Counted from the stretch's first letter, positions 45,549 through 57,002 are shown. The stretch: DNA of 64,000 bases from Solobacterium sp. (GCA_017469355.1 JAFUGM010000031.1:1-64000), one strand, 5' to 3'. A program made the numbers and translations. Notes: generated by a model not told the origin, from the letters alone.

Positions 45549-46490
45549 ATGAGCAAGAAAGATAATCGAAAGAAACATCCTGTGCTGAAGACTGCAGGTG
45601 CACTTGCGGCGACTGGAGCTGCGGCGTATGGCGGATATTCTTTTCTGCTGTTTACACATGCATTCAACACGGATAAATCCCGTTTTCATCCGGATGGAAT
45701 CATTCCCAACAGTGCAGAAACTGCTTCTGCCAATGAATGGCTGAAGAATTCTGATCGAGTGGATGATACACTGCGAAGTTATGATGATCTGACACTTCAT
45801 GCGATGCGGATTGAAAATCATCCGGAAGCGAAGAAGTGGATGATTCTTCTGCATGGATTCCATCGCTGCAGTTATGACCTTCTGCCGTTAATGATGGAAG
45901 CAGACCGTCACGGATATAATCTTCTCGTACCGGATCAGCGTGCAAGCGGTCAGTCCGAAGGAACATTTACCGGTCTTGGCTGGCCAGAACATTATGACCT
46001 GCTTTCATGGATCAACTATCTGACCGTACTTCGCCCGGAAGCTTCTATCGTACTGTATGGAATTGATATGGGTGCTTCTGCAGTGATGAATGCGGTAGGG
46101 GATATTCTTCCTTCCAATGTCGCTGCGGCAATTGAAGAAGGCGGATATGCGGATCTCAAGGAAGAACTTGTTTATCTTGCGGAAAAGAATACCGAGATTC
46201 CTGCTAAGCCCTTTATTCCGGCAGTAGATCTGCTGATACGGCAGAATCTGCATTTCAGCATGAATGACATTTCTACCAAACGTCAGTTGAACAACGCGAA
46301 GATTCCGATGTTATTCCTGCATGGAAGTGATGATCAGGTTGTACCTGCATTCAATGCGGAAGTGTGCGCCGCATCCTATGGCGGTGAAAAGGAACTGGTG
46401 ATTCTTGAATCCACCGGATTCAGCGGATGCCGTTATCACGCATCGTACTTCGATACGATATTCAGCTTCGCAGATAAGTATGCAAAATAG
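45549..46490 (+). CDS. Alpha/beta hydrolase with Asp at the nucleophile position
   Basis: 313 residues with a basic head and one N-terminal membrane anchor or signal (GALAATGAAAYGGYSFLLF), then an alpha/beta hydrolase domain of the YqkD-like kind: LLHGFHRCS, PDQRASGQSEG, acid in LHGSDDQVVP and catalytic His in RYHASYFD. The nucleophile elbow, normally GxSxG, reads GIDMG, with Asp173 instead of Ser. Either the enzyme uses an Asp nucleophile or it is inactive. GAAAGGAG precedes the ATG. Substrate unknown. Confidence 0.8.
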   Translation: MSKKDNRKKHPVLKTAGALAATGAAAYGGYSFLLFTHAFNTDKSRFHPDGIIPNSAETASANEWLKNSDRVDDTLRSYDDLTLHAMRIENHPEAKKWMILLHGFHRCSYDLLPLMMEADRHGYNLLVPDQRASGQSEGTFTGLGWPEHYDLLSWINYLTVLRPEASIVLYGIDMGASAVMNAVGDILPSNVAAAIEEGGYADLKEELVYLAEKNTEIPAKPFIPAVDLLIRQNLHFSMNDISTKRQLNNAKIPMLFLHGSDDQVVPAFNAEVCAASYGGEKELVILESTGFSGCRYHASYFDTIFSFADKYAK

Positions 46491-46521
46491 CTGAAACCCC
46501 TTTGTTTGCGCTTATTATTTG

Positions 46522-46550
46522 TTGTTCAAAAACAATTGCTGTTTTATAAT
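46522..46550 (+). promoter_or_regulatory. ppdK promoter
   Basis: TTGTTC (46522-46527), 17 bases, TATAAT (46545-46550). TTGTT-CAAA-AACAA overlaps the -35 box and spacer. Confidence 0.65.
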
Positions 46551-46599
46551 CTTCAACGTAGAAAACTACTAAACACAATAAAAGAGAAAGGATGGCTGT

Positions 46600-49299
46600 A
46601 TGGCTGCAAAAAAGTACGTCTACAAATTTTCAGAAGGAAACGGTAAGATGCGCGAACTGCTCGGCGGCAAGGGTGCAAACCTTGCGGAAATGAGCAATCT
46701 CGGCATGCCGGTTCCGCAGGGTTTCACAATTACTACGGAGGCATGTAATGCCTATTATGCGGATGGACAGAAGATCTCCAAGGATATCCAGAAGCAGATT
46801 GATACACATGTATCCTGGCTCCAGAAGGAAACAGGAAAGAAACTTGGAGACAAGAAGAATCCTCTTCTGGTATCGGTACGTTCCGGTGCCCGTGCATCCA
46901 TGCCGGGTATGATGGATACCATTCTGAACCTCGGTATGAATGACGATGTCGTTGAGGTTGTCGCAAACGCTACTGGAAACAAGCGTTTTGCGTATGACAG
47001 CTATCGCCGTTTCGTTCAGATGTTCTCTGATGTTGTAATGGGTCTCAACAAATCCAAGTTTGAAGAGATCATTGATGAGATTAAGGAAAAGAAGGGCGTC
47101 AAGCTCGACATCGATCTCGATGCGGATGACATGGTCGAACTGACCAAGCGCTTCAAGGCATTTTATAAGAAGAACCTGAAGGAAGACTTCCCTCAGGATC
47201 CTAACGTTCAGCTGAACCGTGCCATCATGGCTGTCTTCCGTTCCTGGATGAATGATCGTGCAATCTTCTACCGTAAGATGAACGACATTCCGGAAAGCTG
47301 GGGAACTGCAGTTAACGTTCAGTCCATGGTCTTCGGAAACATGGGTGATGACTGCGGAACCGGTGTTGCGTTTACTCGTAATCCGGCAACCGGTGAAAAG
47401 AAGCTGTTCGGAGAATTCCTTATGAATGCGCAGGGTGAAGACGTCGTTGCGGGTATCCGTACACCGCAGCCGATCTCTGAACTGCAGAAGACTATGCCTG
47501 GTGCATATAAGGACTTCGTTAAGATCTGCAATAAGCTGGAAAAGCATTACCACGATATGCAGGATATGGAGTTCACCATTGAACATGGCAAACTGTTCAT
47601 GTTGCAGACACGTAATGGTAAGCGTACTGCTGCCGCTGCACTTAAGGTTGCGGTTGACATGGTTAAGGAAGGCCTTGTCACAAAGGATCAGGCTCTGCTT
47701 ATGGTTGAACCGAAGCAGCTCGATGACCTGCTCCATCCGCAGTTCGATGCGGCTGATCTTAAGGCTGCCAAGGACCGTGTGATTGCCAAGGGCCTTGCGG
47801 CTTCTCCTGGTGCTGCATCCGGTCAGGTTGTCTTCACCGCAGAAGATGCGAAGAAGTGGGTTGAAAAGGGTAAGAAGGTTGTTCTTGTTCGTCTTGAAAC
47901 CTCTCCGGAAGATATCGAAGGTATGCATGTTTCCGAAGGTATCCTCACTGTCCGCGGTGGTATGACCAGCCACGCTGCAGTCGTTGCCCGTGGTATGGGC
48001 GCATGCTGCGTATCCGGTGCTGGAGAAATCAAGGTTAATGAAGCTAAAAAGACATTCGAAGTCGGTGGAAAGAAGTACAAGGAAGGCGATGTGATCTCCC
48101 TGGATGGTTCCACAGGCTTTGTCTACAGCGGAGCGATCAAGACAGTTCCGGCTACCATTTCCGGTAACTTCAAGACTTTCATGGATTGGGCAGATGCTCG
48201 TCGTACACTGAAGATTCGTACTAATGCCGATACACCGGCTGACGCAAAACGTGCTGTTGAGTTCGGTGCAGAAGGTGTTGGACTTGTTCGTACGGAACAT
48301 ATGTTCTTCAACTCTGCAGAACGTATCAAGGCAATCCGTATGCTGTGTGTTGCACAGAATACCGAACAGCGTAAGAAGGCGCTTGATCTGCTCGAACCGA
48401 TGCAGCAGGAAGACTTCGAAGGTATCTTCGAGGCAATGGGCGGACGTTCCGTTACCATTCGTCTTCTTGACCCGCCTCTCCATGAATTCCTTCCGAAGAC
48501 CGATGCTGAGGCAAAGGATGTTGCCAAGGCAATGGGCATCACCATCAAAGATGTGGAAGCTGCAGCTGCGGCTCTCCATGAATTCAACCCGATGATGGGA
48601 CATCGTGGATGCCGTCTTGATGTTACGTATCCGGAAATTGGTGAAATGCAGGCTCGTGCGATCATCAAGGCTGCGATCAAGGTAAACAAGAAACATCCGA
48701 GATGGAAGGTTGTTCCGGAAATCATGATTCCGCTTGTCGGCGAACCGAAGGAGCTGGAATATGTTGCGAAGATCGTTAAGGATACTGCAGACGCTACTAT
48801 CAAGGCCGCAAGATCCAAGCAGACCTATAAGGTTGGAACGATGATCGAAATTCCGCGTGCCGCATTACTGGCTGGCGAAATTGCCAAGACAGCTGAATTC
48901 TTCAGCTTCGGAACCAACGACCTGACACAGATGACATTCGGTTTCTCCCGTGATGATGCGGGCAAGTTCCTGGATGATTACTATGGAAAGCACATTTACG
49001 AATCTGATCCGTTCGCACACGTAGATCAGAATGGTGTTGGTCAGCTCATTGAACTCGCTGCGAAGACTGGACGTGCTACCCGTGCAGATCTGCATCTTGG
49101 TGTATGCGGAGAACACGGTGGTGATCCGGCTTCCATCGAATTCTTCCAGAAGGCTGGACTCAACTATGTAAGCTGCTCGCCGTATCGTGTACCTATTGCC
49201 CGTCTTGCGGCGGCGCAGGCTGCGATCAAAGTCGGCGGCCCGGCTAAGAAAGCTTCGAAAAAAGCACCTGTCAAAAAGACAGCTGCCAAGAAGAAGTAA
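46600..49299 (+). CDS. ppdK: Pyruvate, phosphate dikinase with Lys/Ala-rich tail
   Basis: Interconverts pyruvate/ATP/Pi and PEP/AMP/PPi. 899 residues: N-terminal ATP-grasp (GGKGANLAEMSNLG), the central phospho-His domain with His458 (MTSHAAVVARGMG) and the PEP/pyruvate TIM barrel with GVCGEHGGDP. The family normally ends near ARLAAAQAAI; here 23 extra residues (877-899) with ten lysines follow, of the PAKKASKK kind, like the adjacent H1-like protein. Good GAAAGG site. Confidence 0.96.
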   Translation: MAAKKYVYKFSEGNGKMRELLGGKGANLAEMSNLGMPVPQGFTITTEACNAYYADGQKISKDIQKQIDTHVSWLQKETGKKLGDKKNPLLVSVRSGARASMPGMMDTILNLGMNDDVVEVVANATGNKRFAYDSYRRFVQMFSDVVMGLNKSKFEEIIDEIKEKKGVKLDIDLDADDMVELTKRFKAFYKKNLKEDFPQDPNVQLNRAIMAVFRSWMNDRAIFYRKMNDIPESWGTAVNVQSMVFGNMGDDCGTGVAFTRNPATGEKKLFGEFLMNAQGEDVVAGIRTPQPISELQKTMPGAYKDFVKICNKLEKHYHDMQDMEFTIEHGKLFMLQTRNGKRTAAAALKVAVDMVKEGLVTKDQALLMVEPKQLDDLLHPQFDAADLKAAKDRVIAKGLAASPGAASGQVVFTAEDAKKWVEKGKKVVLVRLETSPEDIEGMHVSEGILTVRGGMTSHAAVVARGMGACCVSGAGEIKVNEAKKTFEVGGKKYKEGDVISLDGSTGFVYSGAIKTVPATISGNFKTFMDWADARRTLKIRTNADTPADAKRAVEFGAEGVGLVRTEHMFFNSAERIKAIRMLCVAQNTEQRKKALDLLEPMQQEDFEGIFEAMGGRSVTIRLLDPPLHEFLPKTDAEAKDVAKAMGITIKDVEAAAAALHEFNPMMGHRGCRLDVTYPEIGEMQARAIIKAAIKVNKKHPRWKVVPEIMIPLVGEPKELEYVAKIVKDTADATIKAARSKQTYKVGTMIEIPRAALLAGEIAKTAEFFSFGTNDLTQMTFGFSRDDAGKFLDDYYGKHIYESDPFAHVDQNGVGQLIELAAKTGRATRADLHLGVCGEHGGDPASIEFFQKAGLNYVSCSPYRVPIARLAAAQAAIKVGGPAKKASKKAPVKKTAAKKK

Positions 49300-49362
49300 T
49301 CAGGTTTGATCCAAAGCTCATTTGCTAGAGGATAGAAGAAGGCAAGAAAGGAGGAATTTCTC

Positions 49363-49845
49363 ATGGCTGAAAAGAAGGTTGTTAAGAAGGCTGCAGAGGT
49401 TAAGAAACCTGCTGTAAAGAAGGCCGTTGCTAAGAAGCCCGCTGCTAAGAAGGCTGAACCCGCAAAGAAGACAACAGCGAAGAAAGCTGCTCCTGCAAAG
49501 AAGGAAACAGTAAAGAAGGCTGCTGCTCCTGCGAAGAAGGCAACTGCTAAGAAGGCCGCTGCTCCTGCAAAGAAGGAAACAGCAAAGAAGGCTGCTGCTC
49601 CTGCAAAGAAGACAACAGCAAAGAAAGCTGCTGCTCCTGCGAAGAAGGAAACAGCAAAGAAGGCTGCTGCTCCTGCGAAGAAGACATCAGCGAAGAAGGC
49701 TGCTGCTCCTGCGAAAAAGGAAACAGCAAAGAAAGCTGCTGCTCCTGCGAAGAAGACAACAGCAAAGAAAGCTGCTCCTGCAAAGAAGGAAACAGCGAAA
49801 AAGGCAGCTCCTGCTAAGAAGACTGCTGCTAAGAAGTCCAAGTAA
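49363..49845 (+). CDS. Histone H1-like Lys/Ala/Pro repeat protein
   Basis: 160 residues made almost only of Lys, Ala, Pro, Thr and Glu, built on a 12-residue unit of the KKAAAPAKKETA kind. Such PAKK/AKKA proteins bind DNA non-specifically in bacteria (H1/Hc1-like nucleoid proteins); RNA or ribosome binding is also possible. GGAGG precedes the ATG, and a strong terminator follows. No globular domain. Confidence 0.8.
   Translation: MAEKKVVKKAAEVKKPAVKKAVAKKPAAKKAEPAKKTTAKKAAPAKKETVKKAAAPAKKATAKKAAAPAKKETAKKAAAPAKKTTAKKAAAPAKKETAKKAAAPAKKTSAKKAAAPAKKETAKKAAAPAKKTTAKKAAPAKKETAKKAAPAKKTAAKKSK
49516..49770 (+). repeat. 36-bp tandem repeats in the H1-like gene
   Basis: About seven near-identical 36-bp units encoding AAAPAKKxTAKK, alternating KET and KTT/KTS/KAT. 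The pattern of variants suggests unit duplication. Confidence 0.8.
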
Positions 49846-49863
49846 CAGATTATATTGGGGAAA

Positions 49864-49893
49864 GAGGGCGAATCATTACGTCCTCTTTTTTGA
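49864..49893 (+). terminator. Terminator after the H1-like gene
   Basis: GAGGGCG / CGTCCTC hairpin followed by TTTTTT. Confidence 0.85.
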
Positions 49894-49922
49894 TGGAAAC
49901 ATATGAAAATTATGAAACAATC

Positions 49923-49951
49923 TTGATGTGAATGAAAAACAGCAGTAAACT
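49923..49951 (+). promoter_or_regulatory. Promoter of the trp T-box transcript
   Basis: TTGATG (49923-49928), 17 bases, TAAACT (49946-49951). Confidence 0.6.
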
Positions 49952-49964
49952 ATTTTCAATAAGA

Positions 49965-50232
49965 AACCGATGAGGCGAAGATAACGGCAGATAAGATCTC
50001 CAAGAGAGTCCAGGTAAGGTGAGAGCTGGATAGAAGTACCGTCTGTCAAATGGATCGCTGAGGGCAGGGTCAAAGGGTAATACCGAGTATTCCCTGACGC
50101 AGGAACTGCGTTAATGTTCAAGGATATGTTAGTATCCTGATGAGAGCGCACTATGTGCGAATGAAGGGTGGCACCGCGAATTGTATTCGTCCCTGATGGA
50201 ATTAAACCTGTTCCATCAGGGTTTTTGTTTTA
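49965..50232 (+). ncRNA. T-box riboswitch, Trp specific
   Basis: GCGA and GCAGA pair with TCTGT and TCGC around an internal loop carrying CAAATGGA; the specifier UGG is at 50051-50053. T-box GAAGGGTGGCACCGCG is at 50163-50178, and the terminator is CCCTGATGGA / TCCATCAGGG with TTTTTG (50192-50227). Controls the trp operon by uncharged tRNA-Trp. Confidence 0.92.
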
Positions 50233-50246
50233 AAAGGAGGACTGGT

Positions 50247-51706
50247 ATGATTGTTCCCTCATATGAAGAAATCAAAACTTACGCATCTGATCCCGAGCTA
50301 AAGATACTTCCGATCGCAAAGGAAATTCTTTCAGATTTCACTACCCCGATTCGTACACTTCGGGTACTGCATAATGTCAGCGATCATGTGTTTCTTCTGG
50401 AGTCGATGGAAGAACGTGAGCGCTGGGGCCGGTATACATTTCTGGGTTTTGATCCAAAACTGGAAATCACCTGTGAAAACGGCGTACTTCAAGCAGGAGG
50501 CCTCACGATCGAAACCTTACATCCGGAGGAATATATCCGTCAGATATTGAAGGAATATAAGGCACCACGGATTCCTTCGCTTCCTCCGTTTACCGGCGGG
50601 TTAGTCGGATACTTCTCCTATGATTATCTGAAATATGCTGAACCATCATTAAAACTTGATGCGCAGGATACCGAGCACTTCAAAGATATCGATCTGATGC
50701 TGTTTGATAAGCTGATTGCCTTCGACCATCTCAAACAGAAAATCGTACTGATTGTAAACATGAAACTTTCCGAAGGGGAGACCGGATATCGAAATGCGGT
50801 GCTGCAGATAGAGCAGCTTGAACATCTTATCCGCAATGGTGAACCTGCAGTTGAAGAACCTGGAAGAATTGTTGGAGAAGTAACGCCGCTGTTTGATGAA
50901 GAACGCTATTGCGCAATGGTAGAAAAAGCCAAGCATTACATCTATGAAGGGGATATCTTCCAGATTGTATTATCCAATCGTCTTGAAGCGAAGTATGAAG
51001 GCAGTCTTCTGAATGCCTATCGCATGCTGCGGACGATCAATCCTTCGCCCTATATGTTCTACTTCTGTTCCAGCGATCTTGAAGTTTCCGGTGCTTCGCC
51101 GGAGACATTAGTCAAACTGCAGGATGGAATTCTTCATACCTTCCCATTAGCCGGGACACGACCCCGTGGAGCGACTGAAGAGGAAGATCAGCGATTGGAA
51201 GAAGAACTGCTTCACGATGAAAAAGAACTGGCGGAACATAATATGCTTGTCGACCTTGGCCGGAATGATATCGGTAAGATCAGCAAGTTTGGCAGCGTGC
51301 AGGTAGAGAAGTTTCACTCCATAGAACGTTATTCTCATGTCATGCATATCGGTTCTACCGTGCGAGGGCAACTGCGTGAAGATAAGGACGCATTGGATGC
51401 GGTAGGCGCTATTCTCCCTGCTGGCACCTTATCTGGTGCACCGAAGATCCGTGCCTGCCAGCTGATTAATGATCTTGAAGATAATAAGCGTGGGATCTAT
51501 GGCGGCGGTATTGGCTATCTCGACTTCAGCGGAAATCTGGATCTGTGCATTGCCATTCGGATTGCCTATCGAAAAAACGGAAGTGTGTTTGTCAGGAGCG
51601 GCGCTGGAATCGTTGCGGATTCTAATCCGCAGAAAGAATATCAGGAATGCCTGAATAAGGCAGCTGCGGTCATTGCCAGTCTGAAACAGGCAGAGGAGGA
51701 AACGCT

Positions 51707-51710
<4 letters not shown>
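50247..51710 (+). CDS. trpE: Anthranilate synthase component I
   Basis: Converts chorismate plus ammonia to anthranilate. 487 residues; chorismate-binding core with SNRLEAKY, FYFCSSDLEVSGASPETL, PLAGTRPRG, ELAEHNMLVDLGRND and GIGYLDFSG. ATG at 50247 has AAAGGAGG. First gene of trpEGCDFBA; overlaps trpG by ATGA. Confidence 0.96.
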
Positions 51711-52289
<579 letters not shown>

Positions 52290-52297
<8 letters not shown>

Positions 52298-53084
52298 TAT
52301 TCTTACGCAGCTGGCAGATTATGCCCGGCTTCGTGTCGCAGAAAAGAAGAAGGTTCACTCATTTGAAGAAGTAAAGGAAGCAGCTTGCGCACTTCCGAAT
52401 GATCACAGCTTCCCATTTGAAACCGCATTACGACAGGAAGGAGTGTCCTTCATCTGTGAATGCAAGAAAGCATCTCCCTCTAAAGGGCTCATAGATCCAG
52501 AGTTCCCATATCTTGAAATCGCCAGGGAATATGAAGCAGCAGGGGCAGATGCGATCTCCTGTCTCACTGAACCGAAGTGGTTTCTTGGTTCGGATGACTA
52601 TCTCAGGAATATCGTCTCCAAAGTATCCATTCCTGTGTTACGAAAGGACTTTACTGTCGACCCCTATATGATTTATGAGGCAAAACTTCTCGGGGCTTCT
52701 GCGGTGCTTCTGATCGTCGCAATTCTTTCGGAAGAAGAGATTGCGGAAGGAATGCAAATCGCGGATTCTCTGGGCTTATCTGCCCTTGTGGAAGCCCACG
52801 ATGAATCTGAAGTAAAGACTGCGGTACGTGCCGGCGCAAGAATTCTTGGGGTGAATAACCGGAATCTGAAAGACTTTACCGTCGATGTTCATAACAGTAT
52901 CGCATTACGTGATGCTGTGCCGGAGGATGTGCTGTTTGTGGCTGAAAGCGGAATACGAACACGAAGTGATATCGAAACCCTGGAACAGGGAAGGATCAAC
53001 GGCGTTCTGATTGGAGAAACTCTGATGAGAGCAGAAAACAGAAAGGCAGTGCTTGATGAGCTGAAAGGAGTAAATCATGATTAA
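52290..53084 (+). CDS. trpC: Indole-3-glycerol phosphate synthase
   Basis: 264-residue TIM barrel: [40 protein letters not shown] and VAESGI are the expected active-site strands. It precedes trpD here, unlike the more common trpD-trpC order. Confidence 0.96.
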
Positions 53085-54102
53085 AGAAGCAATCGAGAAA
53101 ATTTCCAACAAGGGAGACCTGACCTACGACGAAGCCTATACGGTAATGAATGAAATCATGTCCGGAGAGACAACCCCGACACAGAACGCTGCGTTCCTTG
53201 CGGCACTTTCCACCAAGAGCACCAAAGCAGAAACTATCGATGAGATTTCTGGTTGTGCTGCGGCGATGCGTGAACATGCGACACCAGTTGATCATACTGG
53301 AATGGAAGTACTGGAAATTGTCGGTACCGGAGGCGATGGAGCTCGCTCCTTCAATATTTCTACAACTGCTGCCTTTGTGATTGCGGCATCCGGAATCAAG
53401 GTCGCAAAGCACGGTAACCGTGCGGCGTCCTCCTTAAGCGGCACTGCGGACTGCCAGGAAGCACTTGGTGTAAACATTGACCAGAGTCCGGAACAGGCAC
53501 TTCGTTTACTGAAGGATCCGGGGATCTGCTTCTTCTTTGCGCAGAAATATCATTCCGCAATGAAGTATGTCGGAGCGATCCGTCGCGAACTTGGATTCCG
53601 TACCGTGTTCAATATTCTCGGTCCTCTAACCAATCCGACCCGCCCGGAATATTTCGTGCTCGGTGTCTATGATGAGTATCTTGTAGAACCGATCGCAAAG
53701 GTTCTGGATAAGCTTGGCGTAAAACGGGCGCTTGTTGTATATGGACAGGATCGCCTGGATGAAATTTCTGCCGTTGGCGCAACCTCGGTATGCGAATTGA
53801 AAAACGGTTATTACCGTACAACAGTGATCAAACCGGAAGACTTCGGGTTAGTTTCCGGCACAAAGGATGAACTGGTTGGCGGAACACCGGAAGAAAACGC
53901 AGAGATCACAAGAGGAATTCTGAATGGATCCATTCAGGGAACCAAGCGGAATGCGGTATTACTTAACGCTGGTGCCGGCATTTATGTGGCGGGGAAAGCA
54001 GACTCCATTGAAGACGGAGTTGTGCTTGCCCAGAAACTCATTGATGACGGTTCTGCGTATGATTTGATGGAACGGTATATTGAGGAGTCCAATCGGGCAT
54101 GA
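53077..54102 (+). CDS. trpD: Anthranilate phosphoribosyltransferase
   Basis: 341 residues: PRPP site [14 protein letters not shown] and [15 protein letters not shown], plus [10 protein letters not shown]. Overlaps trpC by 8 and trpF by 4 bases. Confidence 0.96.
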   Translation: MIKEAIEKISNKGDLTYDEAYTVMNEIMSGETTPTQNAAFLAALSTKSTKAETIDEISGCAAAMREHATPVDHTGMEVLEIVGTGGDGARSFNISTTAAFVIAASGIKVAKHGNRAASSLSGTADCQEALGVNIDQSPEQALRLLKDPGICFFFAQKYHSAMKYVGAIRRELGFRTVFNILGPLTNPTRPEYFVLGVYDEYLVEPIAKVLDKLGVKRALVVYGQDRLDEISAVGATSVCELKNGYYRTTVIKPEDFGLVSGTKDELVGGTPEENAEITRGILNGSIQGTKRNAVLLNAGAGIYVAGKADSIEDGVVLAQKLIDDGSAYDLMERYIEESNRA

Positions 54103-54713
54103 CGCTCGTAAAGATCTGCGGCCTAAGGCGACGGGAAGATGCGCTTGCGGCAGTGAACTACGGGGCAGATATTGCGGGAGTGATATTAACAAAGCGGTTC
54201 TGGCGTTATGTAGATGAGGAAACGGTTTTTGGTATTCATGAAGCGCTTGCGTCCAGAATTCCACTTTGTGGTGTATTTGTGGATGAACCGGTTTCTGTGG
54301 TGAAATCCTATCTGGATCAGGGATTGATTGATCTGGTTCAGCTTCATGGCTCTGAGTCAAATACACATATCAGAGAACTTCGCACTTGCCATCCGGAAAC
54401 AAAAATCATAAAAGCATTTCAGATCAGAAATGAATCAGATCTGAATGGTGCACTGGAGTCAGAAGCGGATTTTGTATTGTTGGATGGAGGGACCGGAACC
54501 GGACAGGCATTCAACTGGAAGTTGATTGGATCGTTTTCACGGCCCTATCTTCTGGCTGGAGGATTATCTCCGGAGAATGTCAAGGATGCGGTACTCGCCA
54601 ATCATCCCTATGGGGTTGATACCAGCTCTGGGGTTGAAACAGATCGGGTGAAGGATCCCACACGTATTAAAGACTTTATTCATGCGGTAAAGGAGGCAGA
54701 CAACCATGAGTGA
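54099..54713 (+). CDS. trpF: Phosphoribosylanthranilate isomerase
   Basis: 204-residue TIM barrel with catalytic Cys7 (VKICGLRR), [30 protein letters not shown] and GVDTSSGVE. Confidence 0.95.
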   Translation: MTLVKICGLRRREDALAAVNYGADIAGVILTKRFWRYVDEETVFGIHEALASRIPLCGVFVDEPVSVVKSYLDQGLIDLVQLHGSESNTHIRELRTCHPETKIIKAFQIRNESDLNGALESEADFVLLDGGTGTGQAFNWKLIGSFSRPYLLAGGLSPENVKDAVLANHPYGVDTSSGVETDRVKDPTRIKDFIHAVKEADNHE

Positions 54714-55896
54714 ATCAAGAGGAAGATTCGGTGTCCATGGCGGACAGTATATTCCTGAAACATTGATGAACGCCGTCATTGAGCTGGAAGAAGCATATAA
54801 CACGTATAAAGATGATCCGCAGTTTAATGAAGAGCTGACAACGCTGTTCAATGAATATGCCGGGCGTCCCAGCCGTCTTTACTATGCGGAGCGGATGACC
54901 AATGATCTTGGCGGCGCGAAGATTTATCTTAAGCGTGAAGACCTGAATCATACTGGTGCTCATAAGATTAATAACGTGTTGGGTCAGGCATTGCTGGCGA
55001 AGAAAATGGGAAAGACTCGTCTCATCGCTGAGACAGGAGCTGGCCAGCATGGAGTAGCCACCGCAACGGCTGCGGCCTTGTTTGGCATGGAATGCGTCGT
55101 ATTCATGGGAAAGGAAGACATCGAACGCCAGGCGCTCAATGTTTATAAGATGAAACTGCTTGGCTCAGATGTGGTATCCGTCGATACCGGAACCGGCACG
55201 CTGAAAGATGCGGTTTCACAAGCCATGCGGGAATGGACATCCCGGATTTCTGATACGCATTACTGTCTTGGGTCTGTGATGGGCCCGCATCCATTTCCTA
55301 CCATCGTTCGTGATTTCCAGGCGGTCATCTCGAAAGAGATCAAAGCACAGATGTTGGAGAAGGAAGGGCGGCTTCCGGATGCGGTGCTTGCCTGTGTCGG
55401 CGGAGGCTCGAATGCAATTGGCTCCTTCTATCATTTCATTGAAGACGAACAGGTGAAATTGATCGGCTGTGAAGCGGCAGGACGGGGAATTGATACGTTT
55501 GAAACGGCAGCGACAATTAATACTGGAAGACTTGGTATCTTCCATGGCATGAAGTCCTACTTCTGCCAGGATGAATTCGGGCAGATCGCCCCGGTATATT
55601 CCATCAGCGCAGGACTCGATTACCCTGGCGTCGGCCCGGAACATGCATGGTTATATGATATTGGCCGGGCACAGTATGTGGCGATTACAGATGAAGAAGC
55701 TGTCAATGCGTTTGAATATCTTTCCCGAATTGAAGGCATTATTCCTGCGATTGAATCTTCCCATGCATTGGCATATGCGATGAAATATGCGCCGACACTG
55801 GACAAGGATAAGATTATCGTCGTCACAGTATCTGGCCGGGGAGACAAGGATTGTGTCAGTGTTGCACGTTACCGTGGAGAGGAGATCAGCGAATGA
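54706..55896 (+). CDS. trpB: Tryptophan synthase beta chain
   Basis: 396 residues, PLP enzyme: Lys87 in [10 protein letters not shown], the catalytic-loop ETGAGQHG, phosphate cup GGGSNAIG. The standard TrpB1 type. Overlaps trpA by ATGA. Confidence 0.97.
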   Translation: MSESRGRFGVHGGQYIPETLMNAVIELEEAYNTYKDDPQFNEELTTLFNEYAGRPSRLYYAERMTNDLGGAKIYLKREDLNHTGAHKINNVLGQALLAKKMGKTRLIAETGAGQHGVATATAAALFGMECVVFMGKEDIERQALNVYKMKLLGSDVVSVDTGTGTLKDAVSQAMREWTSRISDTHYCLGSVMGPHPFPTIVRDFQAVISKEIKAQMLEKEGRLPDAVLACVGGGSNAIGSFYHFIEDEQVKLIGCEAAGRGIDTFETAATINTGRLGIFHGMKSYFCQDEFGQIAPVYSISAGLDYPGVGPEHAWLYDIGRAQYVAITDEEAVNAFEYLSRIEGIIPAIESSHALAYAMKYAPTLDKDKIIVVTVSGRGDKDCVSVARYRGEEISE

Positions 55897-56669
55897 GCAG
55901 AATCAGTCAGGCATTTCAGAAACATAAGGCATTCATTCCCTTTATCACCTGCGGTGATCCGGATCTATTAACAACGGAGAAGACCGTACATGCGATGGTG
56001 GAAGCAGGGGCAGATCTCATTGAGCTGGGAATTCCGTTTTCTGATCCAACTGCGGAAGGTCCCGTCATCATGGCTGCGGATGAGCGTGCTCTTGCGGGAG
56101 GAGTGACGACCGATCAGATCTTTGATCTTGTCGTACGGCTGCGTCAGGATATCACGATACCTCTCGTCTTTATGACCTATGCCAATGTGGCCTATTCCTA
56201 TGGCAGTGAACGGTTTATTTCCAAGGCCGCAGAAGCTGGAATCGATGGATTGATTCTTCCGGATGTTCCATTTGAAGAGAAACATGAGTTCAGTGATCTC
56301 TGCGGTCAATATGGAATCGATCTGATTTCCATGATCGCGCCAACCTCAGAAGACCGCATTTCCTTAATCGCCAGGGAAGCGAAGGGATTCCTCTATGTTG
56401 TATCTTCCCTTGGTGTAACTGGAGTGCGTTCCTCCATTACAACCGATATCGGAGCGATGATTCGTCTTGTCAAGGTAAGTACGGATGTTCCATGTGCGGT
56501 AGGCTTTGGCATCTCGACACCAGAACAGGCAAAGGCCATGGCAGAATTATCTGATGGTGCGATCGTCGGTTCTGCGATTGAAAAACTGTTAGCACAATAT
56601 GGAACAGAAGCGGTGGAACCGGTTGGAAACTATGTGAAATCCATGGCCGATGCGGTACATTCCATATAA
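55893..56669 (+). CDS. trpA: Tryptophan synthase alpha chain
   Basis: 258-residue TIM barrel: catalytic Glu44 in [11 protein letters not shown]. The second catalytic acid, usually Asp, is Glu55 (TAEGP), a variant I believe is known in other Bacillota. An earlier in-frame ATG lies inside trpB; the ATGA overlap start is preferred. Confidence 0.95.
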   Translation: MSRISQAFQKHKAFIPFITCGDPDLLTTEKTVHAMVEAGADLIELGIPFSDPTAEGPVIMAADERALAGGVTTDQIFDLVVRLRQDITIPLVFMTYANVAYSYGSERFISKAAEAGIDGLILPDVPFEEKHEFSDLCGQYGIDLISMIAPTSEDRISLIAREAKGFLYVVSSLGVTGVRSSITTDIGAMIRLVKVSTDVPCAVGFGISTPEQAKAMAELSDGAIVGSAIEKLLAQYGTEAVEPVGNYVKSMADAVHSI

Positions 56670-56683
56670 CAGGCAATTGATTC

Positions 56684-56724
56684 ACCCGGTGAAGAAGGAC
56701 AGGAGTTCTCATTCTCCGGGTTTT
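56684..56724 (+). terminator. Probable terminator after trpA
   Basis: ACCCGG / CCGGGT outer stem with internal GAA/TTC pairs, followed by TTTCTG; moderate quality. Confidence 0.5.
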
Positions 56725-56747
56725 CTGATTGTTACTCTTCTCTTTCA

Positions 56748-56776
56748 TTGACAGGGTATTCCAAGTGCGTTATAAA
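56748..56776 (+). promoter_or_regulatory. Promoter of the thrS T-box transcript
   Basis: TTGACA (56748-56753), 17 bases, TATAAA (56771-56776). Confidence 0.85.
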
Positions 56777-56782
56777 TTAGTC

Positions 56783-57002
56783 AATGTGATGAACAGGACA
56801 ACAGTTCCGTCCCGTGATCAGAGAGATATCCGGTTGGTGAAAGGATATTGAACAAAACGGAACTTACCACCTGGAAGCAGCGCCGTAATGGGCAGCCGTA
56901 ACTCCTGCGTTAAGGGAAGGATAAGTGCTCATGGAATTCCCATGGGAAACAAGGTGGTACCGCGCCGTCAGCGTCCTTTGTGTAAGGCGCTTTTTATTTT
57001 TT
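56783..57002 (+). ncRNA. T-box riboswitch, Thr specific
   Basis: AGTTCCGT on the 5' side of Stem I pairs with ACGGAACT; the specifier loop after it has TTACCAC with ACC at 56866-56868. T-box AAGGTGGTACCGCG at 56951-56964, terminator AGCGTCCTT / AAGGCGCT with TTTTTATTTTTT. Confidence 0.9.

Noticed and set aside
46522-46535. Rex operator at the ppdK promoter
   Set aside because: TTGTT-CAAA-AACAA is shorter than the Rex consensus and lacks its extended arms.
46630-48696. 688-residue minus-strand frame over ppdK
   Set aside because: It is the shadow of a highly biased coding strand; it has no ribosome site, no family resemblance and is rich in Cys/His/Ile as antisense frames are.
49516-49770. 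CRISPR-like array
   Set aside because: 36-bp units are contiguous coding repeats without unique spacers, in frame in an H1-like gene.
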